64,000 nucleotides of DNA from Bacteroidales bacterium (GCA_017535325.1 JAFXUC010000029.1:78878-142877), one strand, 5' to 3'; shown: positions 1 through 9,148, counted from the first letter of the stretch. Numbers and translations are program-made. The notes: generated from the sequence alone by a model not told the origin.

Positions 1-1
1 G

Positions 2-184
2 CACAATTTGATGAAAGACGTGCCGCTAAACAAAGTCAGGGATTTTGAGAAAGAGTTTATCGAAAAACTCGAAGTCGCTCATAAAGAGGACATTCTTACG
101 CCCTTGTCAAAAGGCACAATCAACGACCAAATAACTGCGGCAATTGAAACCGTTGCAAAGGACGTTGCCTCAAATTACAAATAG
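2..184 (+). CDS. atpA: ATP synthase F1 subunit alpha, C-terminal fragment
   Basis: This is the last 60 codons of a gene that begins before the window. The frame runs open from base 2 to a TAG stop, and the peptide (with LMKDVPLNKVRDFEKEF near its start and ending VASNYK) matches the helical C-terminal domain of the F1 alpha subunit. In the family this subunit forms the alpha3beta3 hexamer of ATP synthase on the cytoplasmic face of the membrane. The gamma subunit gene starts 3 bases downstream, which is the usual atpA-atpG order and supports the call. Confidence 0.88.
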   Translation, partial: HNLMKDVPLNKVRDFEKEFIEKLEVAHKEDILTPLSKGTINDQITAAIETVAKDVASNYK

Positions 185-187
185 TAT

Positions 188-1042
188 ATGGCGAATTTAA
201 AAGAAATACGCGGAAGAATTGCCTCCGTTACCTCTACCCGTCAGATAACCTCGGCGATGAAGATGGTGGCGGCGGCTAAATTGAGGAAGGCACAAACGTT
301 TGCTTCTCAGATAGTTCCGTATAAAAACAAAATGCAGGAGATACTTTCACTTTTGGACGAAACGTTGAAGGAAAACACCGACAACGTTTTCATTCAAAAG
401 CGGGAAGTAAAAACTGTGCTTGTAGTTGCCGTAAGTTCCAACAAAGGTCTTTGCGGCGGTTTTAACGGTAATATTTTCAAACAATGCGCTGCGTTAAGAG
501 ACAATAATCCCGGTCTTGACATTCAATACTATGCAATCGGCAAAAAAATTTCCGAGCAGTTGTCAAAAGGCGGTTTTAAAGTTTTTAAATCTCGCAACGA
601 GGCAATTGACAAGGTTGAATATGCCGTTTGTGCTGAAATTGTTCAGGAGATAACGGATTTGTTTTTGGAAAAGAAGTTCGACTGCATAAAGTTGGTTTAC
701 AACGAGTTTGTCAATCCTGCGGTTCAGAATGTGAGCGAAACGGACTTTTTACCGCTGAATTTTAAGGCGGAAACTTCTAAGTTTAAGAGCGATTATATTT
801 TTGAGCCTGACAAGGAGACGATAATCACGTCCCTGATACCTCAGTGGCTTAAAACCGTGCTTTTCAGTGCGCTTGCGGAGAGTTTTGCGGGCGAGCAGGG
901 TGCGCGTATGACAGCCATGAACAAGGCAACCGACAACGCAACAGAACTTATCAAAGACCTCAATCTTCAATACAACAAAGTGCGTCAGGCTTCCATCACA
1001 AACGAAATCATCGAAATCGTTTCCGGTGCTAATGCGCATTAA
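188..1042 (+). CDS. atpG: ATP synthase F1 subunit gamma
   Basis: The 284-residue product is the rotor shaft subunit of F1-ATPase, which couples proton flow through F0 to ATP synthesis in the alpha3beta3 head. The N-terminus (MANLKEIRGRIASVTSTRQI) and the C-terminal helix (ARMTAMNKATDNATELI, then QASITNEIIEIV) are the two conserved coiled-coil strands of the family. The length is normal. The ATG lies 3 bases after the atpA stop, so the two are co-transcribed. A large palindromic element begins about 20 bases after the stop and may end the transcript. Confidence 0.97.
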   Translation: MANLKEIRGRIASVTSTRQITSAMKMVAAAKLRKAQTFASQIVPYKNKMQEILSLLDETLKENTDNVFIQKREVKTVLVVAVSSNKGLCGGFNGNIFKQCAALRDNNPGLDIQYYAIGKKISEQLSKGGFKVFKSRNEAIDKVEYAVCAEIVQEITDLFLEKKFDCIKLVYNEFVNPAVQNVSETDFLPLNFKAETSKFKSDYIFEPDKETIITSLIPQWLKTVLFSALAESFAGEQGARMTAMNKATDNATELIKDLNLQYNKVRQASITNEIIEIVSGANAH

Positions 1043-1045
1043 AAA

Positions 1046-1203
1046 CCGCTCGCCGCGGGGCGTTCCCTTTTGAAAAAGGGAACCGGAAAACTTTTAAGAG
1101 ATATTAATTAGGGAAAGCCTTTAAGGGCTTTCCCTAATTAATATCTCCGAAAGTTCTTTGGTTCTTTCTTTCAAGAAAGAACTGCCCCGCCGGCATGAGG
1201 CGG
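1046..1203. repeat. Palindromic repeat element, copy 1
   Basis: This is a nested inverted repeat between atpG and the flavodiiron gene. The left end has a small hairpin (GTTCCCTTTT, then AAAAAGGGAAC, at 1062-1082). It is followed by GGAAAACTTTTAAGAG. The right end (1152-1182) has a matching hairpin of GTTCTTTCTTTCAAGAAAGAAC. In the middle, 1099-1146 is a perfect 21-bp stem with a 6-base loop. GC-rich outer arms (1046-1061 and 1184-1203) are partly complementary. A second copy with the same ends and a different core lies at 11492-11623. It has no coding capacity. It may act as a terminator for the ATP synthase operon, but the shared ends suggest a mobile or REP-like repeat family. Confidence 0.75.
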
Positions 1204-1221
1204 TTTAATTAAAACAGAAAA

Positions 1222-2379
1222 ATGGAAAAAACAATTAATAAGGACATAATTTATATTGGCTGCGACGACAAGGAAATCACGCAGTTTGAAGGTCAGTATA
1301 TGCTTGAAGATGGTATGTGTTATAATTCTTATCTTGTTGAAGATGAGAAGATTGCTATAATGGATACTGTCGACAAGGCAAAAAAAGAGGAATGGCTTTT
1401 GTTATTGGAAAAAGCATTAAACGGCAAAACGCCCGATTATATAGTGGTTCAGCACGTAGAGCCTGATCATTCAAGCGTTTTGGGCGAACTTATTAACAAA
1501 TATCCGTCTTTGACGGTGGTTTGTTCAGCGGCGGCGCAAAAAATGTTGCCGCTTTATTTCCCTGATTTGAAGGCTAATTTCTTAACGGTTAAAGAAGGCG
1601 ACGAATTAAAATTGGGAAAATATACGCTCAAATTTTTCACTGCTCCAATGGTGCATTGGCCGGAAGTGATTGTAACATACGTAGTTGAAGCAAAAGTTTT
1701 GTTTTCGGCTGACGGTTTTGGAAAATTTGGCGTTTACGATTCCGAGCCTGACGATTGGTCGTGCGAGGCAAGACGTTATTATTTCAATATATGCGGAAAA
1801 TACGGGGCGCAGGTTCAGGCTCTTTTGAAAAAAGCCTCAGCGTTGGATATTCAAATGATTTGTCCGCTTCACGGTCCTATTTTGAAAGGCGAAATGCTCT
1901 CTGAGGCAGTAAGACTTTACGATATTTGGTCAAAATATGACGTTGAAACCGAAGGTGTTTTCATTGCTTATTGTACTATGCACTCAAACACGGGTAGTGC
2001 GGCTGAATATTTGGCGAAAGTGTTAAAAAAGAAAACCTCTAAGCACATTGCAATCGCAAATCTTTGTCAGGAAGATTGGGCTGAGGCTGTTGAAGATGCT
2101 TTTAGACATGATACTTTGGTTTTGGCTGCTCCGACATACGACGGCGGACTTTTCCCGAAGATGGTTGATTTTATCCATCATCTCAAAATCAAAAACTTTC
2201 AAAAACGCAAAATCGCGTTTATCGAAAACGGCTCGTGGGCACCGCAAGCCGCACGCATTATGAAAGACCTTGTCAAAGATTTTAAGGACGTGGAAATCAT
2301 TGAAGAACAGGTTACTATCAGAGGCGCGTTTAAAGAAAATGACAAAAAAGCGGTCGAAAAATTAGCAGAAAAATTATAA
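1222..2379 (+). CDS. fprA: Flavodiiron protein (FprA family A-type flavoprotein)
   Basis: The 385-residue product is a soluble flavodiiron protein, a family that reduces O2 to water or NO to N2O and protects anaerobes. The N-terminal metallo-beta-lactamase-like domain (about 1-245) carries the di-iron ligands: H78-x-E80-x-D82-H83 in QHVEPDHSS, a His in APMVHWPE, an Asp in FSADGFGKF and a His in CPLHGP. The C-terminal part (about 247-385) is a flavodoxin domain that begins VFIAYCTMHSNTGSAAEYLA, where FMN binds. There is no rubredoxin extension, so it is the simple class A form. A hairpin shared with the convergent regulator gene follows the stop. Confidence 0.93.
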   Translation: MEKTINKDIIYIGCDDKEITQFEGQYMLEDGMCYNSYLVEDEKIAIMDTVDKAKKEEWLLLLEKALNGKTPDYIVVQHVEPDHSSVLGELINKYPSLTVVCSAAAQKMLPLYFPDLKANFLTVKEGDELKLGKYTLKFFTAPMVHWPEVIVTYVVEAKVLFSADGFGKFGVYDSEPDDWSCEARRYYFNICGKYGAQVQALLKKASALDIQMICPLHGPILKGEMLSEAVRLYDIWSKYDVETEGVFIAYCTMHSNTGSAAEYLAKVLKKKTSKHIAIANLCQEDWAEAVEDAFRHDTLVLAAPTYDGGLFPKMVDFIHHLKIKNFQKRKIAFIENGSWAPQAARIMKDLVKDFKDVEIIEEQVTIRGAFKENDKKAVEKLAEKL

Positions 2380-2380
2380 A

Positions 2381-2404
2381 AAAACGAGGCTTTATGCCTC
2401 GTTT
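2381..2404. terminator. Bidirectional terminator between fprA and the HTCS gene
   Basis: AAAACGAGGC, a 4-base loop and GCCTCGTTTT form a perfect 10-bp stem flanked by A and T runs. It lies 1 base after the fprA stop and overlaps the last codons and stop of the convergent minus-strand gene, so it can serve both. Confidence 0.8.
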
Positions 2405-5400
2405 TCATTTTCTATGTCGTCTTCCGTTGCGTTTTGCATTTTCGCATAATCTTTCGGCGAAATTCCAAAATGCTGTTTAAACACCTTGGAAAAATGTCCT
2501 ACGTTGTTGAATCCTACCGCGTAGGCTATTTCGCTTATCGTATTTGAGGTTTCGCTCAACATTCTGCCCGCTTGTTCAAGCCTGATGTTACGGATTAAGT
2601 TTGAGGCGTTTATGCCCGCAAAATCTTTCAATTTGCGGTGAAGTTGAACGCGGCTTATTCCGACGTTTTCTGCAAGTGCGGTAACGTTGAAATCCGGGTC
2701 GGCTAAGTTTTCGTTGATATTTTTGATAACTTTTTCAACGATTTCTTTATCGGGATTGCTTACTTGGACATCTTTGACGTTCTGCTCCAAAAAGTCCTGA
2801 TTACCAGAATATTTGCTTTTTAGAATCGTGTTCTTTTTCAGAAGGTTTTTTATCATAACGTTCAACTCTTCGATGATAAAAGGTTTTGCTAAAAAACCGT
2901 CTGCGCCGCGGCTTAAACCTTCAAGACGGTTGGCAATTTCCGATTGTCCTGAAAGTAAAACTACGGGTATGTGGTTGGTTTTGTTGTTGCTTTTTATCAT
3001 TCTTAGAAGCGTTAAACCGTCCATTACAGGCATCATTATGTCGCTGATAACAAGGTCGATGTTTTCTTCCATCAAAACTTTCAAAGCGTCTTTGCCGTTG
3101 TGACGGACTTGAAAATTGAAACTGCCTGAGAGTTCCGACAAAATATAATTGCAAATGTCTTCGCTGTCGTCTACGAGCAGAATTTTTGACGACGGCGTGT
3201 TTTTGCTTTGTGCGGCTGTCGGAGCGGGCGTTTCAGGCTCTTCGGCTATTTCCTCCAATTTCAAATGGCTTGTCCCGAGCGGAATCGTTACGCTGAAAAC
3301 GCTGCCCCGGCAGTCTTCGCGGTTTTTCGCAGAAATTGTGCCGTGATGTTTTTCTACAATAATTTTGCAAATGTTAAGTCCTATGCCCGTGCCTTCGGTT
3401 TTTACTTCGGGACGGCTGCTGCTCTGGTAAAACCTCGTGAAAATGTTTTTTATGTCGTTTTCGTTGAGGCCTTGTCCCGTGTCGCTGACCTCAATCAGCG
3501 CGTTTTCGCTGTCTTTTGAAAGACTGACGGTGATTTCGCCGCCGTCGGGAGTGTATTTGAAAGCGTTGGAAATTATATTGTTAATAACTTTGTCAAAATT
3601 GTCGTTGTCAACGTATGCCTCAACTGCGGTCTGCGCGTTGAAAGTAAAGTCGATGTCCCTTTGTTTGGCGGTGTCTTCAAACAGTCTTATGCTCCGCATG
3701 ATGTAGTTTTTCAAATCCGTTTTGCGGCACAAAATGCCCGCCTGCTGCTTGTCGATTTTGCGCAGGAAAAGAATCTGGTTTATAAGGTCAAGAATCTTGT
3801 CAGCATTGCGGCTTATGGTCATAAGACGGCGGCGTTTATCGTCAGAGGTTTCCTCTTTTAGCAGTTGGTTTAAGGGCGAAATTATCATCGTAAGGGGCGT
3901 ACGTATGTCGTGCGTAGCGTTGATGAGAAATTGCGTTTTTTCCTCATAGATTCTGTGTTTTTTTACCTTGATTATGCGGATTATGATGTATATTATTATC
4001 GCAATACATGTAAAAATGTATAGCAAAATTGCGACGGTGGATTTGTACCACGGCTCTTTTACGAGGATTGAAATTCTGCGTTTTTCAGAAACTCCGCCGT
4101 TGTTGTTTGTTGCAGTGATGTCCATTTTGTATCTGCCCGCCGGAAGGTTGTAAAGCGAAACCGAATTTTCTCCCGCAGGCAGTTTTACTTTCGGATTGCC
4201 GTTGAGGGAATACTCGTATGAAATGTTTTTGGTGGAGGCGTAGTCAAAAACCGTGAAATTCATAATGACGGAATTGTCGCGGTATTCCAAAACGGGAGAA
4301 TTTTTTTCTTCACCGGTTATCTTGTTGCCGCTGATAAAAACGTCCGTCAGAAAAGGCGTGCCGGGTTTGTCGGTCTCAAAACTGTCGAATTTAGGATTGA
4401 ATGCCGTAAAGCCTTTTGAATTGCCGAAAACCGACAGATCGGGCAGAATGTTGATGCCGATGTTTTCGGAATATTCTTTGTCAACAAGTCCGTCGCTCCC
4501 GATATACGGGATAAAAATGTTTTCCTTGTATTTGTAGTGCCAGATACCGTTTGAGGTGCTTATCCACAAATTGCCGTCGTTGTTGAGTATTTTTTTGATG
4601 GTTATGCCCTCCAATGACGACGAGTTCGGAAAAACCTCAACCGTTTGTTTGTCGGAATAATAAGCGTAGAGACCTTTTTCCGTGCCGATAACCGTTACCG
4701 TCGGAGAGATTTTTTCAAGACATGTACAGTTTATGTCGTTAAGAATGTGCGTTTTGCCGTCCAAAGAAAACTCTTTTGTCTTGATGTCGTAACAGGTAAC
4801 TCCCGAAACGGTTGCTATCCAAAGCATATTGCTGTCAAGGAGCATGTCGTTGATCCAGTCGTTGCAAAGAAAACCGCCGTTTCTTGAAATCTGGTACATG
4901 TTGAGGTTTTCGGCGTCAAGGGTTTTTAAGTTGAAGATTTCCAAACCTTTGCCGTGCCTTGCGATATACAGGCTGCCGTCTTTTTCGATGATTGAGGTAA
5001 TTCTTTCGCAGTCGAGATGCGCTTTCAGAAGTTTGTTTGTGCCGGTTTCGGGGTTGAAACTGTAAACCGCGTTTTGTGTTGCGGAATACATTTTTCCGTC
5101 CTGAGTCTGACAGATATAGCACATATTTTCTTCGCCTTTGACGGTTTTGACGATTTGTCCGCTGCTGTCAACTTCTACCGCGCTGCCGTTGCTGAGGCTG
5201 CACCAGAGAGTGCCTTTTGACGAAAGCGCAGCCGCGTTTACAACCGTAAAATCGCTCTGGCTGTCAGATGGAATGTTCCAAGTGGAAAAGTAGGATTGTT
5301 TGGCTGAAATAAAAATAATGCCTTTATTTTTTGATGCCGCCCAAATGTTGCCGTCCCTGTCTTCAAAAAGCGCGGTAACGGAGGCTGTCGGTACAAAATT

Positions 5401-6231
5401 GCCGGTTATCTGACAATCACCGCCGCTTATGTCTATGTTGACAACGCCCTGAGTCTGTGTGCCGAGCAAAATTGTGTTGTTTTTCAGTTTTACGGCAGAG
5501 GTGATTCCGAAGTTTTTTAAAGCGATTTTCTGGGTTTCGCCGTCTTTGAAAAGTATAATGCCGTCGCCGCAGACTATAAACACGGTGCCGTCTTTTTCCA
5601 AAATGTTCTGGGGCTTTCCAAAATCGGATTTTTCCCTGAAAATCAGTTTTTTGCCCTCTTTCGGAAAACAACTTATGACGTTGTTGTTGTCGGTTTTCCA
5701 GATTCTTTCCTTGGAGTCTTGAAAAATTATGTAATAAAAATCGTTGTTGTCGTCTACGGAATAGTCATGAAACCTGTGTTCCGAAAGTGTGCTTTTGTCG
5801 ATTTCGTAGAGTCCGTAACTTGAAGTTCCGAGCAAAAGCCTTCCGTCTTTCAGCGGACAGAAAACTTCCGCTCTCGGCTTTGTACGGCTGTGCCAAATGG
5901 GAATTATTTCGTCGTGTTCGCGGTCGTAATAGCAGAAACCCTTGCGCGTGCCTATCCAGAGACCGTTTTCAGGGTCGGTGTACAGCGAAGTGATATTGTT
6001 GTCGCTCAGGGAGTTTTCTTTGCCGGGGTCGCTGAGATAGACGGTAAAATTATAACCGTCAAAACGGTTGAGACCGTACTGCGTTCCTATCCAGATATAT
6101 CCGCTGCTGTCCTGACAAAAGCACGTTATGTTGTTCGATGAAAGTTTGTCGCTTGCATACAGCGAAGTGTTTTGTGCTTTCAAACAGCAACCGGCTAATA
6201 TTATCAGTACAATCGTGTATAATAATCTCAT
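2392..6231 (-). CDS. Hybrid two-component system regulator (HTCS)
   Basis: The 1279-residue one-protein signalling system senses a carbohydrate in the periplasm and activates transcription. A signal peptide (about 1-19) precedes a double seven-bladed propeller of Reg_prop repeats (motifs such as IWIGTQYGLNRFDG), a Y_Y_Y domain (about 640-725) and a membrane helix (731-756). The HisKA phospho-acceptor is H774 in ATHDIRTPL. An HATPase domain follows, with an N-box in NIISNAFKYTP and glycine boxes DTGQGL and GTGIGL. The receiver domain has phospho-acceptor D1064 (ISDIMMPVMDG). A C-terminal AraC helix-turn-helix region (about 1155-1265) ends the protein. LAGC at 12-15 also fits a lipobox. It could regulate the xylan locus 10-30 kb away, but that is inference because housekeeping genes lie between. 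Confidence 0.93.
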   Translation of the reverse strand: MRLLYTIVLIILAGCCLKAQNTSLYASDKLSSNNITCFCQDSSGYIWIGTQYGLNRFDGYNFTVYLSDPGKENSLSDNNITSLYTDPENGLWIGTRKGFCYYDREHDEIIPIWHSRTKPRAEVFCPLKDGRLLLGTSSYGLYEIDKSTLSEHRFHDYSVDDNNDFYYIIFQDSKERIWKTDNNNVISCFPKEGKKLIFREKSDFGKPQNILEKDGTVFIVCGDGIILFKDGETQKIALKNFGITSAVKLKNNTILLGTQTQGVVNIDISGGDCQITGNFVPTASVTALFEDRDGNIWAASKNKGIIFISAKQSYFSTWNIPSDSQSDFTVVNAAALSSKGTLWCSLSNGSAVEVDSSGQIVKTVKGEENMCYICQTQDGKMYSATQNAVYSFNPETGTNKLLKAHLDCERITSIIEKDGSLYIARHGKGLEIFNLKTLDAENLNMYQISRNGGFLCNDWINDMLLDSNMLWIATVSGVTCYDIKTKEFSLDGKTHILNDINCTCLEKISPTVTVIGTEKGLYAYYSDKQTVEVFPNSSSLEGITIKKILNNDGNLWISTSNGIWHYKYKENIFIPYIGSDGLVDKEYSENIGINILPDLSVFGNSKGFTAFNPKFDSFETDKPGTPFLTDVFISGNKITGEEKNSPVLEYRDNSVIMNFTVFDYASTKNISYEYSLNGNPKVKLPAGENSVSLYNLPAGRYKMDITATNNNGGVSEKRRISILVKEPWYKSTVAILLYIFTCIAIIIYIIIRIIKVKKHRIYEEKTQFLINATHDIRTPLTMIISPLNQLLKEETSDDKRRRLMTISRNADKILDLINQILFLRKIDKQQAGILCRKTDLKNYIMRSIRLFEDTAKQRDIDFTFNAQTAVEAYVDNDNFDKVINNIISNAFKYTPDGGEITVSLSKDSENALIEVSDTGQGLNENDIKNIFTRFYQSSSRPEVKTEGTGIGLNICKIIVEKHHGTISAKNREDCRGSVFSVTIPLGTSHLKLEEIAEEPETPAPTAAQSKNTPSSKILLVDDSEDICNYILSELSGSFNFQVRHNGKDALKVLMEENIDLVISDIMMPVMDGLTLLRMIKSNNKTNHIPVVLLSGQSEIANRLEGLSRGADGFLAKPFIIEELNVMIKNLLKKNTILKSKYSGNQDFLEQNVKDVQVSNPDKEIVEKVIKNINENLADPDFNVTALAENVGISRVQLHRKLKDFAGINASNLIRNIRLEQAGRMLSETSNTISEIAYAVGFNNVGHFSKVFKQHFGISPKDYAKMQNATEDDIENENEA

Positions 6232-6258
6232 TTTGATACGAAAATTGTTTCAGAGCGA

Positions 6259-6266
6259 CAAAATTA
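6259..6266 (-). promoter_or_regulatory. Possible -7 promoter box for the HTCS gene
   Basis: On the minus strand this reads TAATTTTG, which fits the Bacteroidota -7 consensus TAnnTTTG and sits 28 bases before the HTCS start. The -33 element is weak (TTAC at the expected spacing). Confidence 0.35.
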
Positions 6267-6316
6267 AACAAAAAAAGCGGATTTTGTAACCCGGTTTATA
6301 AAAAATTGAAACAAAT

Positions 6317-6332
6317 TTGCAAAAATTTGCAA
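6317..6332. promoter_or_regulatory. Short palindrome in the divergent HTCS/DUF4254 promoter region
   Basis: TTGCAAA-AA-TTTGCAA is a perfect 7-bp inverted repeat with a 2-base spacer. It lies between two divergent promoters in an AT-rich stretch. The position suits an operator, but such palindromes also arise by chance in AT-rich DNA, and no binding protein can be named. Confidence 0.25.
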
Positions 6333-6373
6333 TTTTTAAAATCTGACTAAAATTTTTCTCCGCGCAATATTTT

Positions 6374-6405
6374 TTTGCTGTTTTTGCAAAAAATCATTAC
6401 TTTTG
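6374..6405 (+). promoter_or_regulatory. Promoter of the DUF4254 operon
   Basis: TTTG (6374-6377), a 20-base spacer and TACTTTTG (6398-6405) match the Bacteroidota -33/-7 consensus. The start codon is 24 bases downstream. The whole box and its spacer closely resemble the promoter at 53693-53724. Confidence 0.7.
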
Positions 6406-6429
6406 CCTCAAAAATAATTTCATAAAAAT

Positions 6430-7035
6430 ATGACATTCACCGAAAAATCTTGGAAAATTTTTGAGCAGTCCATTGATGACTATCATAAAAATGACAATGT
6501 TGATACACCTATTGTTAACCCGTTTGAAATCAGAACGATAGAGTATTATCTTTATCTTAAAAACTGGATTGACACCGTTCAGTGGCATTTGGAAGATATT
6601 ATTAGAAATCCTGAAATCGACCCGAAAGAGGCTCTTTTAATCAAACGCCGTATCGACAAAAGTAATCAGGACAGAACTGATTTGGTGGAACTTATCGACA
6701 GTTATTTTCTTGACTTTTACAAAAACGTAACGGTAAAAAGCGGTGCGGTTATCAACACCGAATCTCCGGCATGGGCGGTTGACAGGTTCAGTATTCTGGC
6801 TCTGAAAATTTACCACATGCAGGAGCAGGTTTCGAGAACGGATTCCTCAGACGAGCATAAAGCGCAGTGTCAGAAGAAGTTGGATATTTTGTTAGAACAG
6901 AAAAAAGATCTTTCTACGGCAATAGACCAACTTTTGGACGATATTTCCGAGGGTAAAAAGTACATGAAAGTTTATAAACAGATGAAAATGTACAACGACC
7001 CCGAACTTAACCCCGTACTCTACGGCTCAAAGTAA
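6430..7035 (+). CDS. DUF4254 family protein
   Basis: The 201-residue product is a soluble, helix-rich protein with no signal peptide or membrane segment. Its N-terminal pattern (IVNPFEIRTIEYYLYLKNWI) and the segment LLIKRRIDKSNQDRTDLVE match the Bacteroidota DUF4254 family, whose function is not established. Its stop overlaps the start of the GT9 glycosyltransferase by one base (TAATG), so the two are translationally coupled. DUF4254 and GT9 genes are often neighbours in this phylum, which hints at a shared role in cell-surface glycan assembly. That role is inference. Confidence 0.85.
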   Translation: MTFTEKSWKIFEQSIDDYHKNDNVDTPIVNPFEIRTIEYYLYLKNWIDTVQWHLEDIIRNPEIDPKEALLIKRRIDKSNQDRTDLVELIDSYFLDFYKNVTVKSGAVINTESPAWAVDRFSILALKIYHMQEQVSRTDSSDEHKAQCQKKLDILLEQKKDLSTAIDQLLDDISEGKKYMKVYKQMKMYNDPELNPVLYGSK

Positions 7036-8072
7036 TGGACATCAGGCGTTTGTTGATAACACGTTTTTCGGCGGCGGGCGATGTCGCAATGTGTGTGCCC
7101 GTTGTTAAGGCTTTGGCGGAAAAGTATCCTGAGGTGGAAATTGTTTTTCTGAGCAGGAAAAATTTTGCGCCGCTGTTTGGTTTTATGCCTAAAAACGTAA
7201 AGTTTTTGGGCGTTGACGTAAAAAACGATTATAAGGGCGTCGGCGGGCTTAACAGATTGTTCTCCGAGTTAAAAGCCTTGAAAATAGACGCATACGCTGA
7301 TTTTCACGATGTTCTTAGGACAAAGTTTTTGCGTCTGAGGGCGTTTTTTGCGGGCATTAAAACTGCCAAAATTGACAAAGGCAGAAAAGAGAAAAAAAGT
7401 CTTACAAGGCTTGGCGCGTTAAAATCTCCCGCACTTAAAACTACGGTTGAGCGTTACAAAGACGTTTTAAAGAAACTCGGTTTTGAATTTGAGTTGAATT
7501 TTTCGCCTGTCTTTGGTGAAAAATTGCCGGAACTGCCCTCAGAGATTAAGACGCTTGCCGGTGAAAAGACTCAGAAATGGGTCGGTGTTGCACCGTTTGC
7601 CGCACACGAAGGCAAAATTCTGCCGTTGGAGACCATGGAAAAAGTTGTCAGAATGCTTTCAGAAAAAGGCGCGAGGGTTTTTCTTTTCGGTTTTGGCGAC
7701 AAAGAAAAATCTGTTACCGAAAAGTGGCAAAACGCTTACTCAAACGTTGTTAGCCTTGTCGGAAAATCGGGCGGTTTAAGGAACGAACTTCTTTTGATTT
7801 CGCATCTTGACTGTATGGTTTCGATGGACAGCGCAAACATGCACTTTGCATCTTTGATGTCGGTCAGAGTGGTCTCGGTCTGGGGCGCGACACATACGAA
7901 AGCCGGATTTTTGGGCTTAAATCAAAAAGAGGACGATGCGGTTCAAATTCCGCTGCCGTGCCGTCCGTGTTCTGTCTACGGCAACAAAGAGTGCCGTTTG
8001 ACAGAAAAGTATAAATGTCTGAGGGATATTCAGGCGGAACAAATTGTTGAAAAAGTTTTTCAAAAAATATAA
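7035..8072 (+). CDS. Glycosyltransferase family 9 (heptosyltransferase-like)
   Basis: The 345-residue product belongs to GT9, GT-B fold enzymes that transfer heptose or related sugars to the lipopolysaccharide core in the cytoplasm. The N-terminus (LITRFSAAGDVAMCVPVVKA) is the conserved acceptor-side start. The C-terminal donor-binding motif is SMDSANMHFASLM followed by VVSVWGATHTKAGF. The length is typical. It is coupled to the DUF4254 gene upstream, and carA starts 5 bases after its stop. The exact sugar cannot be read from the sequence. Confidence 0.88.
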   Translation: MDIRRLLITRFSAAGDVAMCVPVVKALAEKYPEVEIVFLSRKNFAPLFGFMPKNVKFLGVDVKNDYKGVGGLNRLFSELKALKIDAYADFHDVLRTKFLRLRAFFAGIKTAKIDKGRKEKKSLTRLGALKSPALKTTVERYKDVLKKLGFEFELNFSPVFGEKLPELPSEIKTLAGEKTQKWVGVAPFAAHEGKILPLETMEKVVRMLSEKGARVFLFGFGDKEKSVTEKWQNAYSNVVSLVGKSGGLRNELLLISHLDCMVSMDSANMHFASLMSVRVVSVWGATHTKAGFLGLNQKEDDAVQIPLPCRPCSVYGNKECRLTEKYKCLRDIQAEQIVEKVFQKI

Positions 8073-8077
8073 TAAAA

Positions 8078-9148
8078 ATGAATAATCTTAAAAAGGCCGT
8101 TTTGGAGTTGGAGGACGGCACCAAATATACTGGCTATTCTTTCGGTTACGAAGGCTCGGTTGCCGGCGAAGTGGTTTTTAATACGGCGATGACGGGTTAC
8201 ACCGAAAGTCTTACCGACCCCTCATACGAAGGACAGATTCTCACCGCAACTTATCCTATGATAGGCAATTACGGCATTCCGGGCGGTGAAACGGAAGACG
8301 GTATGCAAAAATTTTTCGAGTCTGACAGAATACACGTCAAGGCTTTTGTAGTGGCTGATTATTCGTTTGAATACAGTCATTGGAACGCTGAGCGCAGCCT
8401 TGCCGACTGGTTGAAATCGCAGAAAGTTCCCGGCGTCACCGGCATTGACACCCGCGCTCTGACAAAGCGTCTCAGGGAAAAAGGCTCTATGCTCGGCAGG
8501 ATTATAATTGATGACAAGGCGGTTGATTTTTACGACCCTAACAAGGACAATCTTGTGGCTCAGGTCAGTTGCAAGGACGTTGAGGTTTACAACGAGGGCG
8601 GCAGCAAAACGGTTGTTCTTGTGGACTGCGGCGTTAAAAACAACATTATCCGCTGTTTTACAAAACGCGGCGCAAAAGTTATCCGTGTGCCTTGGAATTA
8701 TGATTTTTCGGAGATTAATTACGACGGTCTTTTCATTTCCAACGGTCCGGGCGACCCGAAAATGTGCGGCGAAACGATTGCGCATATCAAGAAGGCGTTA
8801 ACAGAAAACCGTCCGATTTACGGAATTTGTTTAGGCAATCAGTTGTTGGCGTTAGCGGCGGGTTTTGATACTTACAAACTCAAATACGGACACCGTTCTC
8901 ACAATCAGCCCGTGTTGTTGGAAGGTACCGACAAGTGCCACATAACAAGTCAGAATCACGGTTTTGCGATTGATATGAACACTATTTCGGGCGATTGGGA
9001 GCCTATGTTTGTCAACGTTAACGACAACACGTGCGAAGGCATAAGGCACAAGACAAAGCCGTTTTTCTCGACTCAGTTTCACCCTGAGGCTTGCGGCGGC
9101 CCCGTTGACACGGAATATCTGTTCGATGAGTTTTTGAAGTTGTTGTAA
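8078..9148 (+). CDS. carA: Carbamoyl-phosphate synthase small subunit
   Basis: The 356-residue product is the glutaminase subunit that feeds ammonia to CarB for carbamoyl phosphate, a precursor of arginine and pyrimidines. The N-terminal CarA domain shows GEVVFNTAMTGYTESLTDPS. The C-terminal class I amidotransferase has nucleophile C251 in YGICLGNQ and the partner His and Glu in TQFHPEA (H335, E337). The length fits. No carB gene lies within the window. The next gene is argH, so the local grouping points towards arginine synthesis. Confidence 0.96.
   Translation: MNNLKKAVLELEDGTKYTGYSFGYEGSVAGEVVFNTAMTGYTESLTDPSYEGQILTATYPMIGNYGIPGGETEDGMQKFFESDRIHVKAFVVADYSFEYSHWNAERSLADWLKSQKVPGVTGIDTRALTKRLREKGSMLGRIIIDDKAVDFYDPNKDNLVAQVSCKDVEVYNEGGSKTVVLVDCGVKNNIIRCFTKRGAKVIRVPWNYDFSEINYDGLFISNGPGDPKMCGETIAHIKKALTENRPIYGICLGNQLLALAAGFDTYKLKYGHRSHNQPVLLEGTDKCHITSQNHGFAIDMNTISGDWEPMFVNVNDNTCEGIRHKTKPFFSTQFHPEACGGPVDTEYLFDEFLKLL

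Noticed and set aside
8222-8785. Open frame of 187 codons on the minus strand opposite carA
   Set aside because: carA is unambiguous here, and the antisense frame has no start context or known family.
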